A stretch of 64,000 nt of DNA, from contig CAKRTS010000004.1 of NCBI GenBank assembly GCA_934402315.1, positions 62,001 to 126,000 on the forward strand. The letters are read 5' to 3'. The DNA comes from an uncultured Acetatifactor sp. (GTDB taxonomy: Bacteria > Bacillota > Clostridia > Lachnospirales > Lachnospiraceae). Below are positions 44,902 through 53,822 of this stretch, piece by piece; position 1 is the first letter of the stretch; every line of letters starts with the position of its first letter. The notes below the pieces were generated by a model that searched no databases, had not been told where the DNA came from, and saw only the letters and a program-made list of their open reading frames with translations. The position numbers and the translations under genes were made by a program.

Positions 44902-45747
44902 TTAGACCGTTCTCACATAGCAGCGGGAAATCCGCACTGCCTCCGGCATCAGCTCCCTGATCAGCTTCTGCGTCGTGGGATTTACCGCCTGTGCAGCGAT
45001 CCCCGTCTCAGCGGGATACTTCTTCTTTGCCGCGCTGAAAGCGCTCTGCACAAGCATCAGAAACAGCACCGGCGAACCGGAGCCATTCCATGCCCCCGTA
45101 ATCATCAGCCCGGCTCCCTTCTGCTTCTCACACAGGAAAAAGCCATCCGGTACGTGCTCCTTAAAATGAAGGAAAGAAATGTCCTGATCCAGCTTCACCC
45201 CGGTAAAAATGCTGTCGCCAAAGGGCGCATCCAGTGCCATGATCTGCTGCTGCGCCTTGTTTTTCTCGACAGGCCCAAGCTCACGAAGCGGTGTTCCTGC
45301 GGTCTTTGCCGCTTTCGTCAGCGCGGGAACCTCGCCCAGCTTTCCGATCGTCGTCGCATAGATCGCGCCATACCGTTCTTCCTCCGCAAAGCCATATGCG
45401 GACAGAAACAGCTCCAGTTCAAAGTGCTCCTTCTCCGTGGCAATAAAGTCGAACACGACCTCCCCGGCAACATCATCCGCGATCATCAGCAGCTGCTCCA
45501 TCAGCAGCGTGCCGCCGCCCTGCCTCCGGTATTCCGGTGCCACATAGAAGGAAATCACGCTGAGCGTATCTCCGTCCAGTTCCGCCGCAAGTGCGCCAAC
45601 CGCCGTCTGCCCCTTCGCCAGACCGAGGATCAGCGGCTCCTCTCCGTCCTTCCATGCCTGATATGCCTTCGGCAGAAGCAGAGACTTTAACTGCTCCACC
45701 TGCCCGCCTGCCGCACAATATACAACCATGCCATTCTCATTCTGCAT
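44902..45747 (-). CDS. GNAT-like protein in payload region (paralogue 1)
   Basis: The 281-residue protein has motif A in VISFYVAPEYRRQGGGTLLMEQLL in its first half, and a second half ending KKYPAETGIAAQAVNPTTQKLIRELMP, homologous to the other two GNAT-like proteins of this block. The intact R-x-x-G-x-G supports acetyl-CoA binding. It is the first gene after the repeat-containing gap at 45748-46075, so it probably opens a separate transcript with the downstream effector-like genes. Confidence 0.77.
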   Translation of the reverse strand: MQNENGMVVYCAAGGQVEQLKSLLLPKAYQAWKDGEEPLILGLAKGQTAVGALAAELDGDTLSVISFYVAPEYRRQGGGTLLMEQLLMIADDVAGEVVFDFIATEKEHFELELFLSAYGFAEEERYGAIYATTIGKLGEVPALTKAAKTAGTPLRELGPVEKNKAQQQIMALDAPFGDSIFTGVKLDQDISFLHFKEHVPDGFFLCEKQKGAGLMITGAWNGSGSPVLFLMLVQSAFSAAKKKYPAETGIAAQAVNPTTQKLIRELMPEAVRISRCYVRTV

Positions 45748-45890
45748 ATTCTGTCCCTCTCTTTATCTCCTATCATAATCCCAGCCCATTGCCTCACCGA
45801 CGCTCACTTATCCTGTTTTCCAGACGTCTCGTTTGCGCTCATTTCCTGATCTCCACCCAATGCAATCCTCACAACTTTCACCCTACAGTT

Positions 45891-46024
45891 GCACAAGATG
45901 TACCTGACTACAAGCAGCGCACTCTGGAGCCGCCGGCACTTAGTTCCCGTACTATGGGAACTTATGTGCCGCTGCGTGCGGAAGGTAGCGCAAGCGTGCC
46001 TGCGGTGGTCTGTACATCTTGTAC
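45891..46024. repeat. Structured intergenic repeat, copy 1
   Basis: The element is bounded by GCACAAGATGTAC and GTACATCTTGTAC (12 of 13 bases paired). It contains a central hairpin GGCAC-tt-AGTTCCC-gtactat-GGGAACT-tat-GTGCC at 45935-45970. A second copy lies at 51557-51674 with high identity over the core. Short direct repeats of ACGTCACTCGCGGAAA follow at 46024-46056. The surrounding gap (45748-46075) holds no gene I can support. Confidence 0.8.
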
Positions 46025-46075
46025 AACGTCACTCGCGGAAAAACGTCACTCGCGGAAACCTGAGCTTCGCAATTC

Positions 46076-48457
46076 CTACCACCTTCCGAAGCCTTGCCGC
46101 CCCAATGGATCACTGCTATTCTGGTAGCGTTGTCTCACTGACTGCGCATAGTACGGCATCTGGGATGATTTCAGCGCCGGTCCCTCATGCACACCGTCTT
46201 CAGCCTGTCTGGCATCATCCATCTGTCTGGTCAGCGAACTTATCTGAAACTCCACCATGTCTGGATCTGATCCGCCCGCGACATGTGACTGCACATACAT
46301 ATTAATAGCGGTAATTGCCCTGAAATAGTAGATTGCAAGTGCCTTGTAATCCGCATCTGCCGGATTATTATCGTCAAACAGCTGAATCCCTGTCTTGTTG
46401 TCATCTATCAGATTCACCATATCCTGAATGGGTCTTGCTTCCATACCAAAATCGTGGATATTAATTTTCCTCAGCACATCCTCGGGGTGAAGCTGTGTCA
46501 GCATTTTTCCGTACTTTGCTTCTATGTTCTTGAGATATTGATACATGGTACTCTTATATTCTCTCAGCCCTTCTTCCGTAATCCTGTCCTTCTCTTCTGA
46601 TCCCCCTTCACCCGTTTCACCGGTTGCCATCTTCCGCATCATGCTCTTTGCCTGCTCCTCGCTCTTACCGGTGATAGCCGCCAGCACCTGCATATTGCCT
46701 CCCATCCGGTTGAGCGTCAGCCCCGTAATCGCCCCCCCTCGAGTCTGTACAAAATGCGCCAACGGCTTAAGCCGTCCTGCTGCCACATCCTCATCAAGCG
46801 CATTATCCACACCATATGTTGTGTCGAGTTGTCTGGTATACTGCTTCTGCTCCTGTCCGATCAGATAATTATAATAGGTTTTCAGGCTTTGTGTTCCGTC
46901 ATAGTGCTCATGTGCCTTCCACTGCGAGTCCTCAACCGCCTCCAGACGCCGCTGTGCCCAGCCTGCCGTCGCGTTGTCGATCTGCGTCTGCAGTGCCTGA
47001 TCCCTGCCGCCCAGCTTCTGCTGGAATTCCTTGATAACCTTCTTTACACTTGCGTCTTCCGGCTTTCTGCCCTTCACAATCGCCTTCATGCCTTCCTTCA
47101 GGGCATTCAGCCGGTTCGTGATAACCGTCTGCTTTAAGGCAATCTTTTCCGATTCAGAAATAAAGAATTTGATAAATGCCTTCTCAGCAACTGTCCCATA
47201 ATTTCCTGTCGGATCAACGTTCGACCGGATATCATCAATCGCCCTTGTCCGTCTCATATATTCGCTTCCCGCATCGGTCACCCGGAAAAATTCCTGCTCC
47301 ATCAGATCAAGCAGTGGCTTATTCGCCTCATAGTTCTCCGCATTATCCACAAAGAGCTGTCTGACCTCACTCATGGTGTTCGGGTTATAGCCGACCAGAA
47401 ATCCCGTCAGTCCGGTTCCCTTCAGCTCCTGCTCCTGTCCTTGCTCAATGCTCTCTTTTCTCTCCTGCTGCTGTTCCTCCAGCGTCTCCTCTTCCTTCGT
47501 CAGCTCCGCCATATAGCTGGCTGCCATGATTGCGCGGGTCTGCTCATTCCGGTATTCGATCTTTTCCTTAAAGCTGTGGACAGCCTCCAGCTCCTCCGGT
47601 CCTGCCGCAAGCTCGGTGTCATCCTTCAGGAACTGTCCGTTATCCATATCGACACCGCAGCATCTGCACTGGAAACGGAGCACCTTTTCATACAAATCTG
47701 CCATATCCAGAATACGCACCTTGATCAGCTGCTTCTCCATGCTGCTCAGCCCGTCAAAATAAGGCCTGTTGATTGGATCGGCGTAGGCCTCCTTAAATGC
47801 CTTGAAGCGCATAACCTTCGTATACACCGGACCGCCTGACTGCGCCAGAAGCTCTGGAGTAAAATAATCCGCCCTAACGTTCTCCCCCATCAGGTCATCC
47901 GTCATCCAGCGAAGATACTTTTTCCGCTTCTGGTAATCGTCCGAACGGTAATCCTCCACCAGATCGTCAGACATCCCGGAAAAGTACTTCATGACAGCAT
48001 AATCCGGTCTGTCCTGCACCTCCCTGTGAGGCACCATATTCCCTTCGAGATCCACGATGCGCTTTTCGATACTTCTCTGTATCTGGTAGCTGGCGCCATC
48101 CACTCTCTCCTGCAAAAGCTCTGTCCTGGTTCCCTCTGCCTCCGAGCGCCTTTTGATGGCGTCCCTCGCATTGGAGCCCATCTTTCTGTCCTGACGGTTA
48201 CGGCACTTTGCCTTCTTCGCAGGAGTGATTTCCTGCACCGGCTCTCCCGCAGCCGTATCAAAGATACGTACCTGATCGAAGTCATAATTCGCCAGTTCCT
48301 TCCGGAAAGCACTGTTCTGCTGCTCCTTCTGTCTGACCATCCTCTCCGCCGTCTCCACGCGCTGCTGCTTTACGGTCAGCTCCGACTCGTCATCCCACTT
48401 GTTCAGTCTGGTAAATTCCGACTTGATCGCCTGTTTCTTCCTCTGCTGAAAATCCAT
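46076..48457 (-). CDS. Large putative payload protein with DPIN domain (copy A)
   Basis: The 793-residue, charge-rich, mostly helical protein starts at ATG 48457, nine bases after AAGGAGG. It has a basic segment near residue 85 (TPAKKAKCRNRQDRKMG), then the domain shared with the product at 39645 (VEDYRSDDYQKRKKY, then ADPINRPYFDGLSSMEKQLIKVRILD, about residues 175-275). A later part contains QTRGGAITGLTLNRMGGNMQVL and HPEDVLRKINIHDFG. No signal peptide and no recognised catalytic motif. It follows the ADP-ribosyltransferase gene by 37 bases, in the same likely transcript. Confidence 0.7.
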   Translation of the reverse strand: MDFQQRKKQAIKSEFTRLNKWDDESELTVKQQRVETAERMVRQKEQQNSAFRKELANYDFDQVRIFDTAAGEPVQEITPAKKAKCRNRQDRKMGSNARDAIKRRSEAEGTRTELLQERVDGASYQIQRSIEKRIVDLEGNMVPHREVQDRPDYAVMKYFSGMSDDLVEDYRSDDYQKRKKYLRWMTDDLMGENVRADYFTPELLAQSGGPVYTKVMRFKAFKEAYADPINRPYFDGLSSMEKQLIKVRILDMADLYEKVLRFQCRCCGVDMDNGQFLKDDTELAAGPEELEAVHSFKEKIEYRNEQTRAIMAASYMAELTKEEETLEEQQQERKESIEQGQEQELKGTGLTGFLVGYNPNTMSEVRQLFVDNAENYEANKPLLDLMEQEFFRVTDAGSEYMRRTRAIDDIRSNVDPTGNYGTVAEKAFIKFFISESEKIALKQTVITNRLNALKEGMKAIVKGRKPEDASVKKVIKEFQQKLGGRDQALQTQIDNATAGWAQRRLEAVEDSQWKAHEHYDGTQSLKTYYNYLIGQEQKQYTRQLDTTYGVDNALDEDVAAGRLKPLAHFVQTRGGAITGLTLNRMGGNMQVLAAITGKSEEQAKSMMRKMATGETGEGGSEEKDRITEEGLREYKSTMYQYLKNIEAKYGKMLTQLHPEDVLRKINIHDFGMEARPIQDMVNLIDDNKTGIQLFDDNNPADADYKALAIYYFRAITAINMYVQSHVAGGSDPDMVEFQISSLTRQMDDARQAEDGVHEGPALKSSQMPYYAQSVRQRYQNSSDPLGRQGFGRW

Positions 48458-48494
48458 ACTCCCACTCCTCCTTTTCAGGTCTTTCATCATCGTA

Positions 48495-50975
48495 CTACAA
48501 TACTTCTACTTCAAACACATACTGTCCCTTTGTGTCCATGCTTACCGCCGTAATTCGGTAGCTTCCTCCGGAATCCAGTGTCAGCTCATTCTGCCCTCTC
48601 GGACTGCCATCTAATGCCGATGTATACATAGTATCCGAAAACAATGCCCTTGTTCCCTTCTTGATATGCATATTCATCACATGAGAGCCGGTGATGTCCG
48701 TCTCCACCCATTCCCTGTCCCATGCTGCCCGCATACGCTCGTGCTTTTGAGGGTCGCTCTCCGGCAGGCTTTCCGCCTCCTGCAGCATTTTCTTTGAAAT
48801 TGCCTTGTGGTTGAGCCCGTTCGCCCATCTCTTTGCAAAGAAACGATTTGTCGAGGTGCTGACAAACGCCGGATCACGGAAAACAATGCCCTCAAATACC
48901 TTGTAGCCCTCGCCATCGCTCATCGCTTCATGATTTATCGCGCCGTTTATTATGTACTTGCTTCTATCCTCCGGCGTAATATCCGGCGAAGAGTTCAACA
49001 GAAAGAGCAGCATACCGTCATCCACACCGCGGTAGGTCGTAATATCCGTGGGCAAAGGATGCTTGCGCATCGCCGCCTTGATATGGGAGATATTTGTCTG
49101 TAAAGCATCTGATATATCCTCACCTGAGCGCAGACGGTCATTAATGTCCTTGGAATCCTTGGTATAAGCATTCATTGCCACCTTCTCCTCAGGTGTCAGC
49201 GTCTCCATATCCCGTCTCGCCATCTTCAGATAAGCCGCTCTGTGAATGCCGTCTCCGTGTGATCCTCTCTGCACTTCATAATTATCCTGCTTCTTCTTAA
49301 ATTCCGTCATACTCTCGATGGACTGCGCATCCTGATTCTGGATACCCTCCGGGTTCAGAACCTTACAGATGATCTCCAGTCCGCGGAAAACACCTTTATC
49401 CCGCGTGCCGTTCGGGGAAATACCGATAAAGGTGCGCTCATTGGGCGTCGCTTTATTGCCCCCTTCATGTTTTCTGGCGCCGATAATCATATAGCTGGTA
49501 TTTCGCGGGAAGATGTACTCTCCCTCTCCGAAGTTAGCCGTCGCCATCAGGGGCATACCCTCATCACACAGTAATGTCAGCATGACGGGTGCTGTGGCAA
49601 ACATCATATCCACCTGATGTCCCACACACATAAAACCGGCATCCGTGATGACCTTCCCCGCCATCGCATTGACTGCCTGTACCGTCCCCTTCGCAAAGCC
49701 GTTCGCGTCTGCAAGGTTCTCCAATCCAAGCGCATATTGCAGATACGGCGCACCCAGCAGCCGATAAAATCTCGCCTTATGAGACAGCCGATTCAATTTC
49801 GTAGCCTCATTTAACATACCAATTGACTCATGACTCTCATAGCTGACATCGCCAAATTTCTGGCTTCGCAGATAATTGTTTATGTCAAAAGAGTTCGATG
49901 TCTGGATATAACCGTGATTATATCCCCTATCGCCCGCCAGTCCATAGAGTTTCGTATAACCCTCGCCCTGATTATACCGGTTCTGCTCCGCCATGCTCTT
50001 TGCTTCACTGTTGGTAATCACCGGATAATCGCTGAACTGGTCGGCATTTGCCTCCGCCTCTACAGCAGAAATATCAACGCCCTCTGCGTATTCTCCGACA
50101 GACACAAAGCTCTGTCCGACCGAGCCTTCGCTGGATTCCCCGCTTGTGACGCCTGTCTGCTCCAGAACCCTGCCCACTTCTCCCGACAGCTCAGCCAGAA
50201 CATTGCTTTTCTCATTCCCTGCGCATAGGCTCCGGATTCGATTCAGAATATCCGGTACAAGATCCTCTGATGCAGGATCGGTATCCATGCGGCTTAAGAT
50301 TCTCTGATAGTATTCCAACAGAATTGCAATCACGCTGCTGTCTCTGGCATCGACACGCGCCTCCTGTGCAACCCTGTTCTTAAAAGCCGCGGCACTCATA
50401 TTCAGCCGGTACCTTTCCGCTTTTGCCGCCGGACCGGCTTCACTTTCATCGAGTGAAAAGTTTGCAGCATCGTTCTGAATCAACTGCGGAAGCGTCTCAC
50501 CGGCAAAGAGCTGACGGAGCGTAATGCCCTCTCCCTTAAACTGGCTGCCCATCTCAAAGTACCGCATCTGTATCATCAATACTTCCTTCTCGGCATTGGC
50601 ATAAACCTCTTTCACAATCTCTGCGCGCTGTCTGCCGACAGAAGTGAAACGAAACCTTGAGGAGTCAATATATTCCTTACATGCGGTACACAGATCAGCA
50701 TATGCCACCATCAGATTTTCATATGCCTCGGGATGCTCCTGCGAAACCCTTTCCTCCCTCAACCGTTCAATCTGCTGAATCCCCTCCAGCACTGCATTGA
50801 AGCGTGCAGAATTCTGTCCATGCCTCTTGTGTGTTGCCCGAAGCTCCTGAAATTTCTTTACATTTCCACTGACACCGTTTTCCTTGCCAAAGACGGACTG
50901 CTCATAATCCTTCGCAATCGCCTTTGCATCCTCAAGAGTGCTGAATTTTACATCTGTCTGATAGTTTTGCCTCAT
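48495..50975 (-). CDS. Large ADP-ribosyltransferase-like effector candidate
   Basis: The 826-residue protein has a helical N-terminal region (about 1-330) and two regions resembling ADP-ribosyltransferases. The C-terminal one (about 630-826) has the R-S-E layout of clostridial ARTs: ITTYRGVDD (Arg about 647), FVSTSTNRFF (STS about 704) and RGQNELTL (Q-x-E about 793). The middle one (about 400-500) has FYRLLGAPY, AGFMCVGHQ in the STS place, and GEGEYIFPRNTSYMII with an E-x-E, so it may be degenerate. ARTs of this kind modify host or prey proteins using NAD. GGAGG six bases before ATG 50975 fixes the start, overlapping the upstream gene by four bases. No signal peptide, fitting delivery by a contractile particle. 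Confidence 0.78.
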   Translation of the reverse strand: MRQNYQTDVKFSTLEDAKAIAKDYEQSVFGKENGVSGNVKKFQELRATHKRHGQNSARFNAVLEGIQQIERLREERVSQEHPEAYENLMVAYADLCTACKEYIDSSRFRFTSVGRQRAEIVKEVYANAEKEVLMIQMRYFEMGSQFKGEGITLRQLFAGETLPQLIQNDAANFSLDESEAGPAAKAERYRLNMSAAAFKNRVAQEARVDARDSSVIAILLEYYQRILSRMDTDPASEDLVPDILNRIRSLCAGNEKSNVLAELSGEVGRVLEQTGVTSGESSEGSVGQSFVSVGEYAEGVDISAVEAEANADQFSDYPVITNSEAKSMAEQNRYNQGEGYTKLYGLAGDRGYNHGYIQTSNSFDINNYLRSQKFGDVSYESHESIGMLNEATKLNRLSHKARFYRLLGAPYLQYALGLENLADANGFAKGTVQAVNAMAGKVITDAGFMCVGHQVDMMFATAPVMLTLLCDEGMPLMATANFGEGEYIFPRNTSYMIIGARKHEGGNKATPNERTFIGISPNGTRDKGVFRGLEIICKVLNPEGIQNQDAQSIESMTEFKKKQDNYEVQRGSHGDGIHRAAYLKMARRDMETLTPEEKVAMNAYTKDSKDINDRLRSGEDISDALQTNISHIKAAMRKHPLPTDITTYRGVDDGMLLFLLNSSPDITPEDRSKYIINGAINHEAMSDGEGYKVFEGIVFRDPAFVSTSTNRFFAKRWANGLNHKAISKKMLQEAESLPESDPQKHERMRAAWDREWVETDITGSHVMNMHIKKGTRALFSDTMYTSALDGSPRGQNELTLDSGGSYRITAVSMDTKGQYVFEVEVL

Positions 50976-51397
50976 ACCGCTCCTCCCGGCTGCCGCCTTT
51001 CGCATGGCTTATGATCGATGACAATGGCTGTCGGTTTTATATCATACACGGCACAGTTCAGGTTCCCGAAATTGAAGACACAACCCTCACAGTCCGGGGA
51101 ATCGCTCGTATATCGCCCACGCTCCCCGTCATCCGGAGACTCTTCCCCTTCACGCTCATATGCCGGGCATTCTCCCCGCCCTGCAAGCACATCCGCAGGC
51201 TTGAACTTAAACCTCTCACATCCCCCGACCTTCTGCCCCCGGAACCGGCAGTCCCTGCACTGCAGCATATCATTCGTCACCGTAACCGGCACATTGCCCG
51301 CACTATAACCGAACTCCTGATTCCATTCCTCTCTCCGTCCCTGCTCTCCGCCCTGCATCCGTTCCTGCTCTCTGTCCTGCTCTCTGCCCTGACCCAT
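50972..51397 (-). CDS. Small protein with duplicated CxxC-C-C motif
   Basis: The 141-residue protein has a Gln/Glu/Arg-rich N-terminus, then two similar cysteine blocks: CRDCRFRGQKVGGC with a later GECPAYE, and CEGCVFNFGNLNC with a later KPCERRQ. The spacing CxxC-x9/8-C-x16-C in both suggests a duplicated metal-binding module (zinc or iron-sulfur). ATG 51397 has AAGGAG six bases upstream. The gene is translationally coupled (ATGA) to the ART-like effector gene, so it may be its adaptor, chaperone or immunity partner; this is inference. Confidence 0.75.
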   Translation of the reverse strand: MGQGREQDREQERMQGGEQGRREEWNQEFGYSAGNVPVTVTNDMLQCRDCRFRGQKVGGCERFKFKPADVLAGRGECPAYEREGEESPDDGERGRYTSDSPDCEGCVFNFGNLNCAVYDIKPTAIVIDHKPCERRQPGGAV

Positions 51398-51556
51398 ACC
51401 CTGCTCCTTATCTATACTCCCGACCATCTCATCTCTTTTTCTTATCTTCTTCTGTTTGCTCTCTGCCGGGCTGCCGCCCTTTGCCTATATTCTCTGCCTG
51501 ATTTGCCGGAGCTGCTTTCTCCCTATCTGCCCGTTGCCCCTGCCAGCTGCACGCGC

Positions 51557-51674
51557 GGTACAGACCGCAAGCAGTGCACTCTGGAGCCGCCGGCGCTTAG
51601 TTCCCGTACTATGGGAACTTATGCGTCCGCTGCGTGCGGAAGGTAGCGAGAGCGTGCCTGCGGTGGTCTGTTCC
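51557..51674. repeat. Structured intergenic repeat, copy 2
   Basis: This copy shares the core with copy 1, including AGTTCCC-gtactat-GGGAACT at 51599-51618. The flanking stem is GGCGC with GCGTCC, where copy 1 has GGCAC with GTGCC, so an A-T pair has become a G-C pair on both sides. The outer stem is ACAGACC (51560) with GGTCTGT (51665). Tandem GCGTCACTCGCATCCC and GCGTCACCCGCATCCC follow near 51684 and 51726. The gap 51398-51741 contains nothing else I can support. Confidence 0.8.
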
Positions 51675-51741
51675 TCGTGTGCAGCGTCACTCGCATCCCC
51701 TGCCGTAATCTACTCCGCGTGTGCAGCGTCACCCGCATCCC

Positions 51742-53805
51742 CTACACCAGCCTCGTAAAGCACGCCTGCAAACTCCCATCCTTATACCCCTGACAATCCC
51801 TCTCCATCATCAGCTTCAGCCCCGTATAAATGCACTCCATCGTCACCGGGCTCTGCAGAATCGCCGCCGTGAACATTGCCTGCTGCGCGACATACTTGAT
51901 ACTGCTGCCCGTGAACTCATGCTCCCTTGCAAGATGATCGAAATCCACATCCGCCGCGATCTCGACCCCCTCCGGGAACGCCAGCCGCCAGAGCCTGCTT
52001 CTCGTCTCCGCATCCGGCGCCGGAAGATTGATGGAATAAGTAATCCTCCTCCGGAATGCCTCATCAAAGAAATTGCTGTGGTTCGTGGCGAGCACCATGA
52101 TCCCCTCATACTGCTCCATCAGCTGCAACAGGAAGGACACCTCATTGTTCGCATATTTGTCCGTGGACTTCGATACCTCCGTCCTCTTGGCGAAAAGCGA
52201 ATCCGCCTCGTCAAAGAACAGGATCGCGTTGGTATTCTTTGCCGTCTCAAACAGCTCCCCCAGCTTTTTCTCCGTCTCTCCGATATATTTATCCATGATC
52301 TTCGAGGAATCCACCCGGAACAGCGTCAGCCCGACTTCCTTTGCGATCACCTGTGCCGTCATGGTCTTTCCGGTTCCGGGCGGCCCATACAGCAGAATGC
52401 TGATCCCGCGCCCGTAGGGCATCTTCTTCCCGAAACCCATCCCTTCCATGACAAGATACCTGTTCCGGATCGCCGAGATGGCGAACTGCAAAATTTTTGT
52501 CTGCTGCCCCGGCAGCTGCAGATCTTCCATCGTAAACCCGGTCACAAGAGGCGCCGCCAGACCCTTTAGCTTTCTTCCGGCATCCTCCATCAGCTCACTG
52601 ACAATCACTTCCTTTGCCTCATCGTAGGACACCGTCTCTTCACCCCCGAAGCGGGCTCTGAGCATCCTCACCATCCGCTCGATCTCACCCGCCGTCAGCC
52701 TGTAGAGATTTGCAAGCTCCGAGCCATGACCGTCGATTGCCCTGCACTGATGCTTTCCTGCAAAATATTCCCAGAAGTGCATCTGCTGCTCCCTCGTAGC
52801 TCCCGGAAGCTCCGCCTCCATCGGACAGACACCCGCCGGATAGGAAATCCGCAGCGGCGTCTCCGTCATCACACACACCACCGGAATATATTCTGTCAAA
52901 AGCCTGAGAAAATACCCCAGCATCTCCGGCTCCAGACTCTCCGGAAGCTGCCGCAGTCCCACATACTTTCTCCGCAACACACAATAAGAGATGATCTCCC
53001 GAAGATCCCTCCGCACACACTTTCTCTCCAGCAGAAAGCCAAGAGAAACGGCGACAAACTCAGCCTGTTCACCAAGCTTTTTCAGAAGAAACCTCTTCCC
53101 TGTTCCCTCCGCGCCGGACAGCTGCAAAACGCCTCTGCCCTTTCCATTGCGAAGCCTCTCAAGATAGTCCCTGCACTGCCCGTACAGCGCCTCGTTCTGG
53201 AGCAGCGGCTCCCCATCCGGCTTAAGACAGACCGCTATGCCGCCCAGCTCATGGATGCCGCAGTCCTGCCCCAGCAGGAAATCCAGCGCCGTCTTCTTCA
53301 ATCTCACCGGCCTCTGCACCAGCCTCTCCGTCCGCTCTTCCTCCCATTCCTGAAAGAGAACCACGTTCAGCCTGTCGTCGGGATTCAACAGCGCATATTC
53401 TGTCTCCGTGTTCTCCCCGGTGAGCCTCTGGAACAACAAAAAGACATCCTCCAGCGTCAGTTCCTCTTCGGAAAAGCCCTCCTTCCGCAGCTCCGCCGCA
53501 AATTCCGCGTCGAGCTGTCTGACCATGGCAATCCATATCAGAAATTCTTCAAACCGGTTTAAGGAAAGCGTCTCCCTCATGCTGATATAGGGAAGCTCCC
53601 AGCCGCGTTCTGCCGTCTCGGCACAGCGGCTTTCCCAATAGCCGAACAGTTCCTCCGCATCCTGTCTGCCATCACTCTCCCCGGAGCTCTGATCCAGCCA
53701 GTAGATCAGTATCCTCCGTATCTGCGCGAGCAGTTCCTCCGTCGAGGCAAAAGCACGATTCTGTTGTTTTTTGTCCAGATAGAGTTCTATATTAGACCTG
53801 CCCAT
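51742..53805 (-). CDS. AAA+ ATPase of the injection-system block (first type)
   Basis: The 687-residue protein has an N-terminal part of about 430 residues including a degenerate ATPase-like module (LQLSGAEGTGKRFLLKKL), then a CDC48-like AAA+ domain with Walker A YGPPGTGKTM (about residue 472), Walker B ILFFDEADSLF (about 530), sensor 1 LATNHSNF and an arginine-finger region AFRRRI. It resembles the AAA+ protein that is a regular member of eCIS loci (Afp15-like), whose role is linked to assembly or cargo loading. The repeat-containing gap follows its stop. Confidence 0.88.
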   Translation of the reverse strand: MGRSNIELYLDKKQQNRAFASTEELLAQIRRILIYWLDQSSGESDGRQDAEELFGYWESRCAETAERGWELPYISMRETLSLNRFEEFLIWIAMVRQLDAEFAAELRKEGFSEEELTLEDVFLLFQRLTGENTETEYALLNPDDRLNVVLFQEWEEERTERLVQRPVRLKKTALDFLLGQDCGIHELGGIAVCLKPDGEPLLQNEALYGQCRDYLERLRNGKGRGVLQLSGAEGTGKRFLLKKLGEQAEFVAVSLGFLLERKCVRRDLREIISYCVLRRKYVGLRQLPESLEPEMLGYFLRLLTEYIPVVCVMTETPLRISYPAGVCPMEAELPGATREQQMHFWEYFAGKHQCRAIDGHGSELANLYRLTAGEIERMVRMLRARFGGEETVSYDEAKEVIVSELMEDAGRKLKGLAAPLVTGFTMEDLQLPGQQTKILQFAISAIRNRYLVMEGMGFGKKMPYGRGISILLYGPPGTGKTMTAQVIAKEVGLTLFRVDSSKIMDKYIGETEKKLGELFETAKNTNAILFFDEADSLFAKRTEVSKSTDKYANNEVSFLLQLMEQYEGIMVLATNHSNFFDEAFRRRITYSINLPAPDAETRSRLWRLAFPEGVEIAADVDFDHLAREHEFTGSSIKYVAQQAMFTAAILQSPVTMECIYTGLKLMMERDCQGYKDGSLQACFTRLV

Positions 53806-53822
53806 CCCTTATGCCTCTCTCA

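Noticed and set aside
45591..46127. Plus-strand frames across the structured repeat at 45891-46024 (also at 51456-51758)
   Set aside because: Similar translations at both sites come from the repeat itself; there is no ribosome site, and frame conservation is explained by DNA identity.
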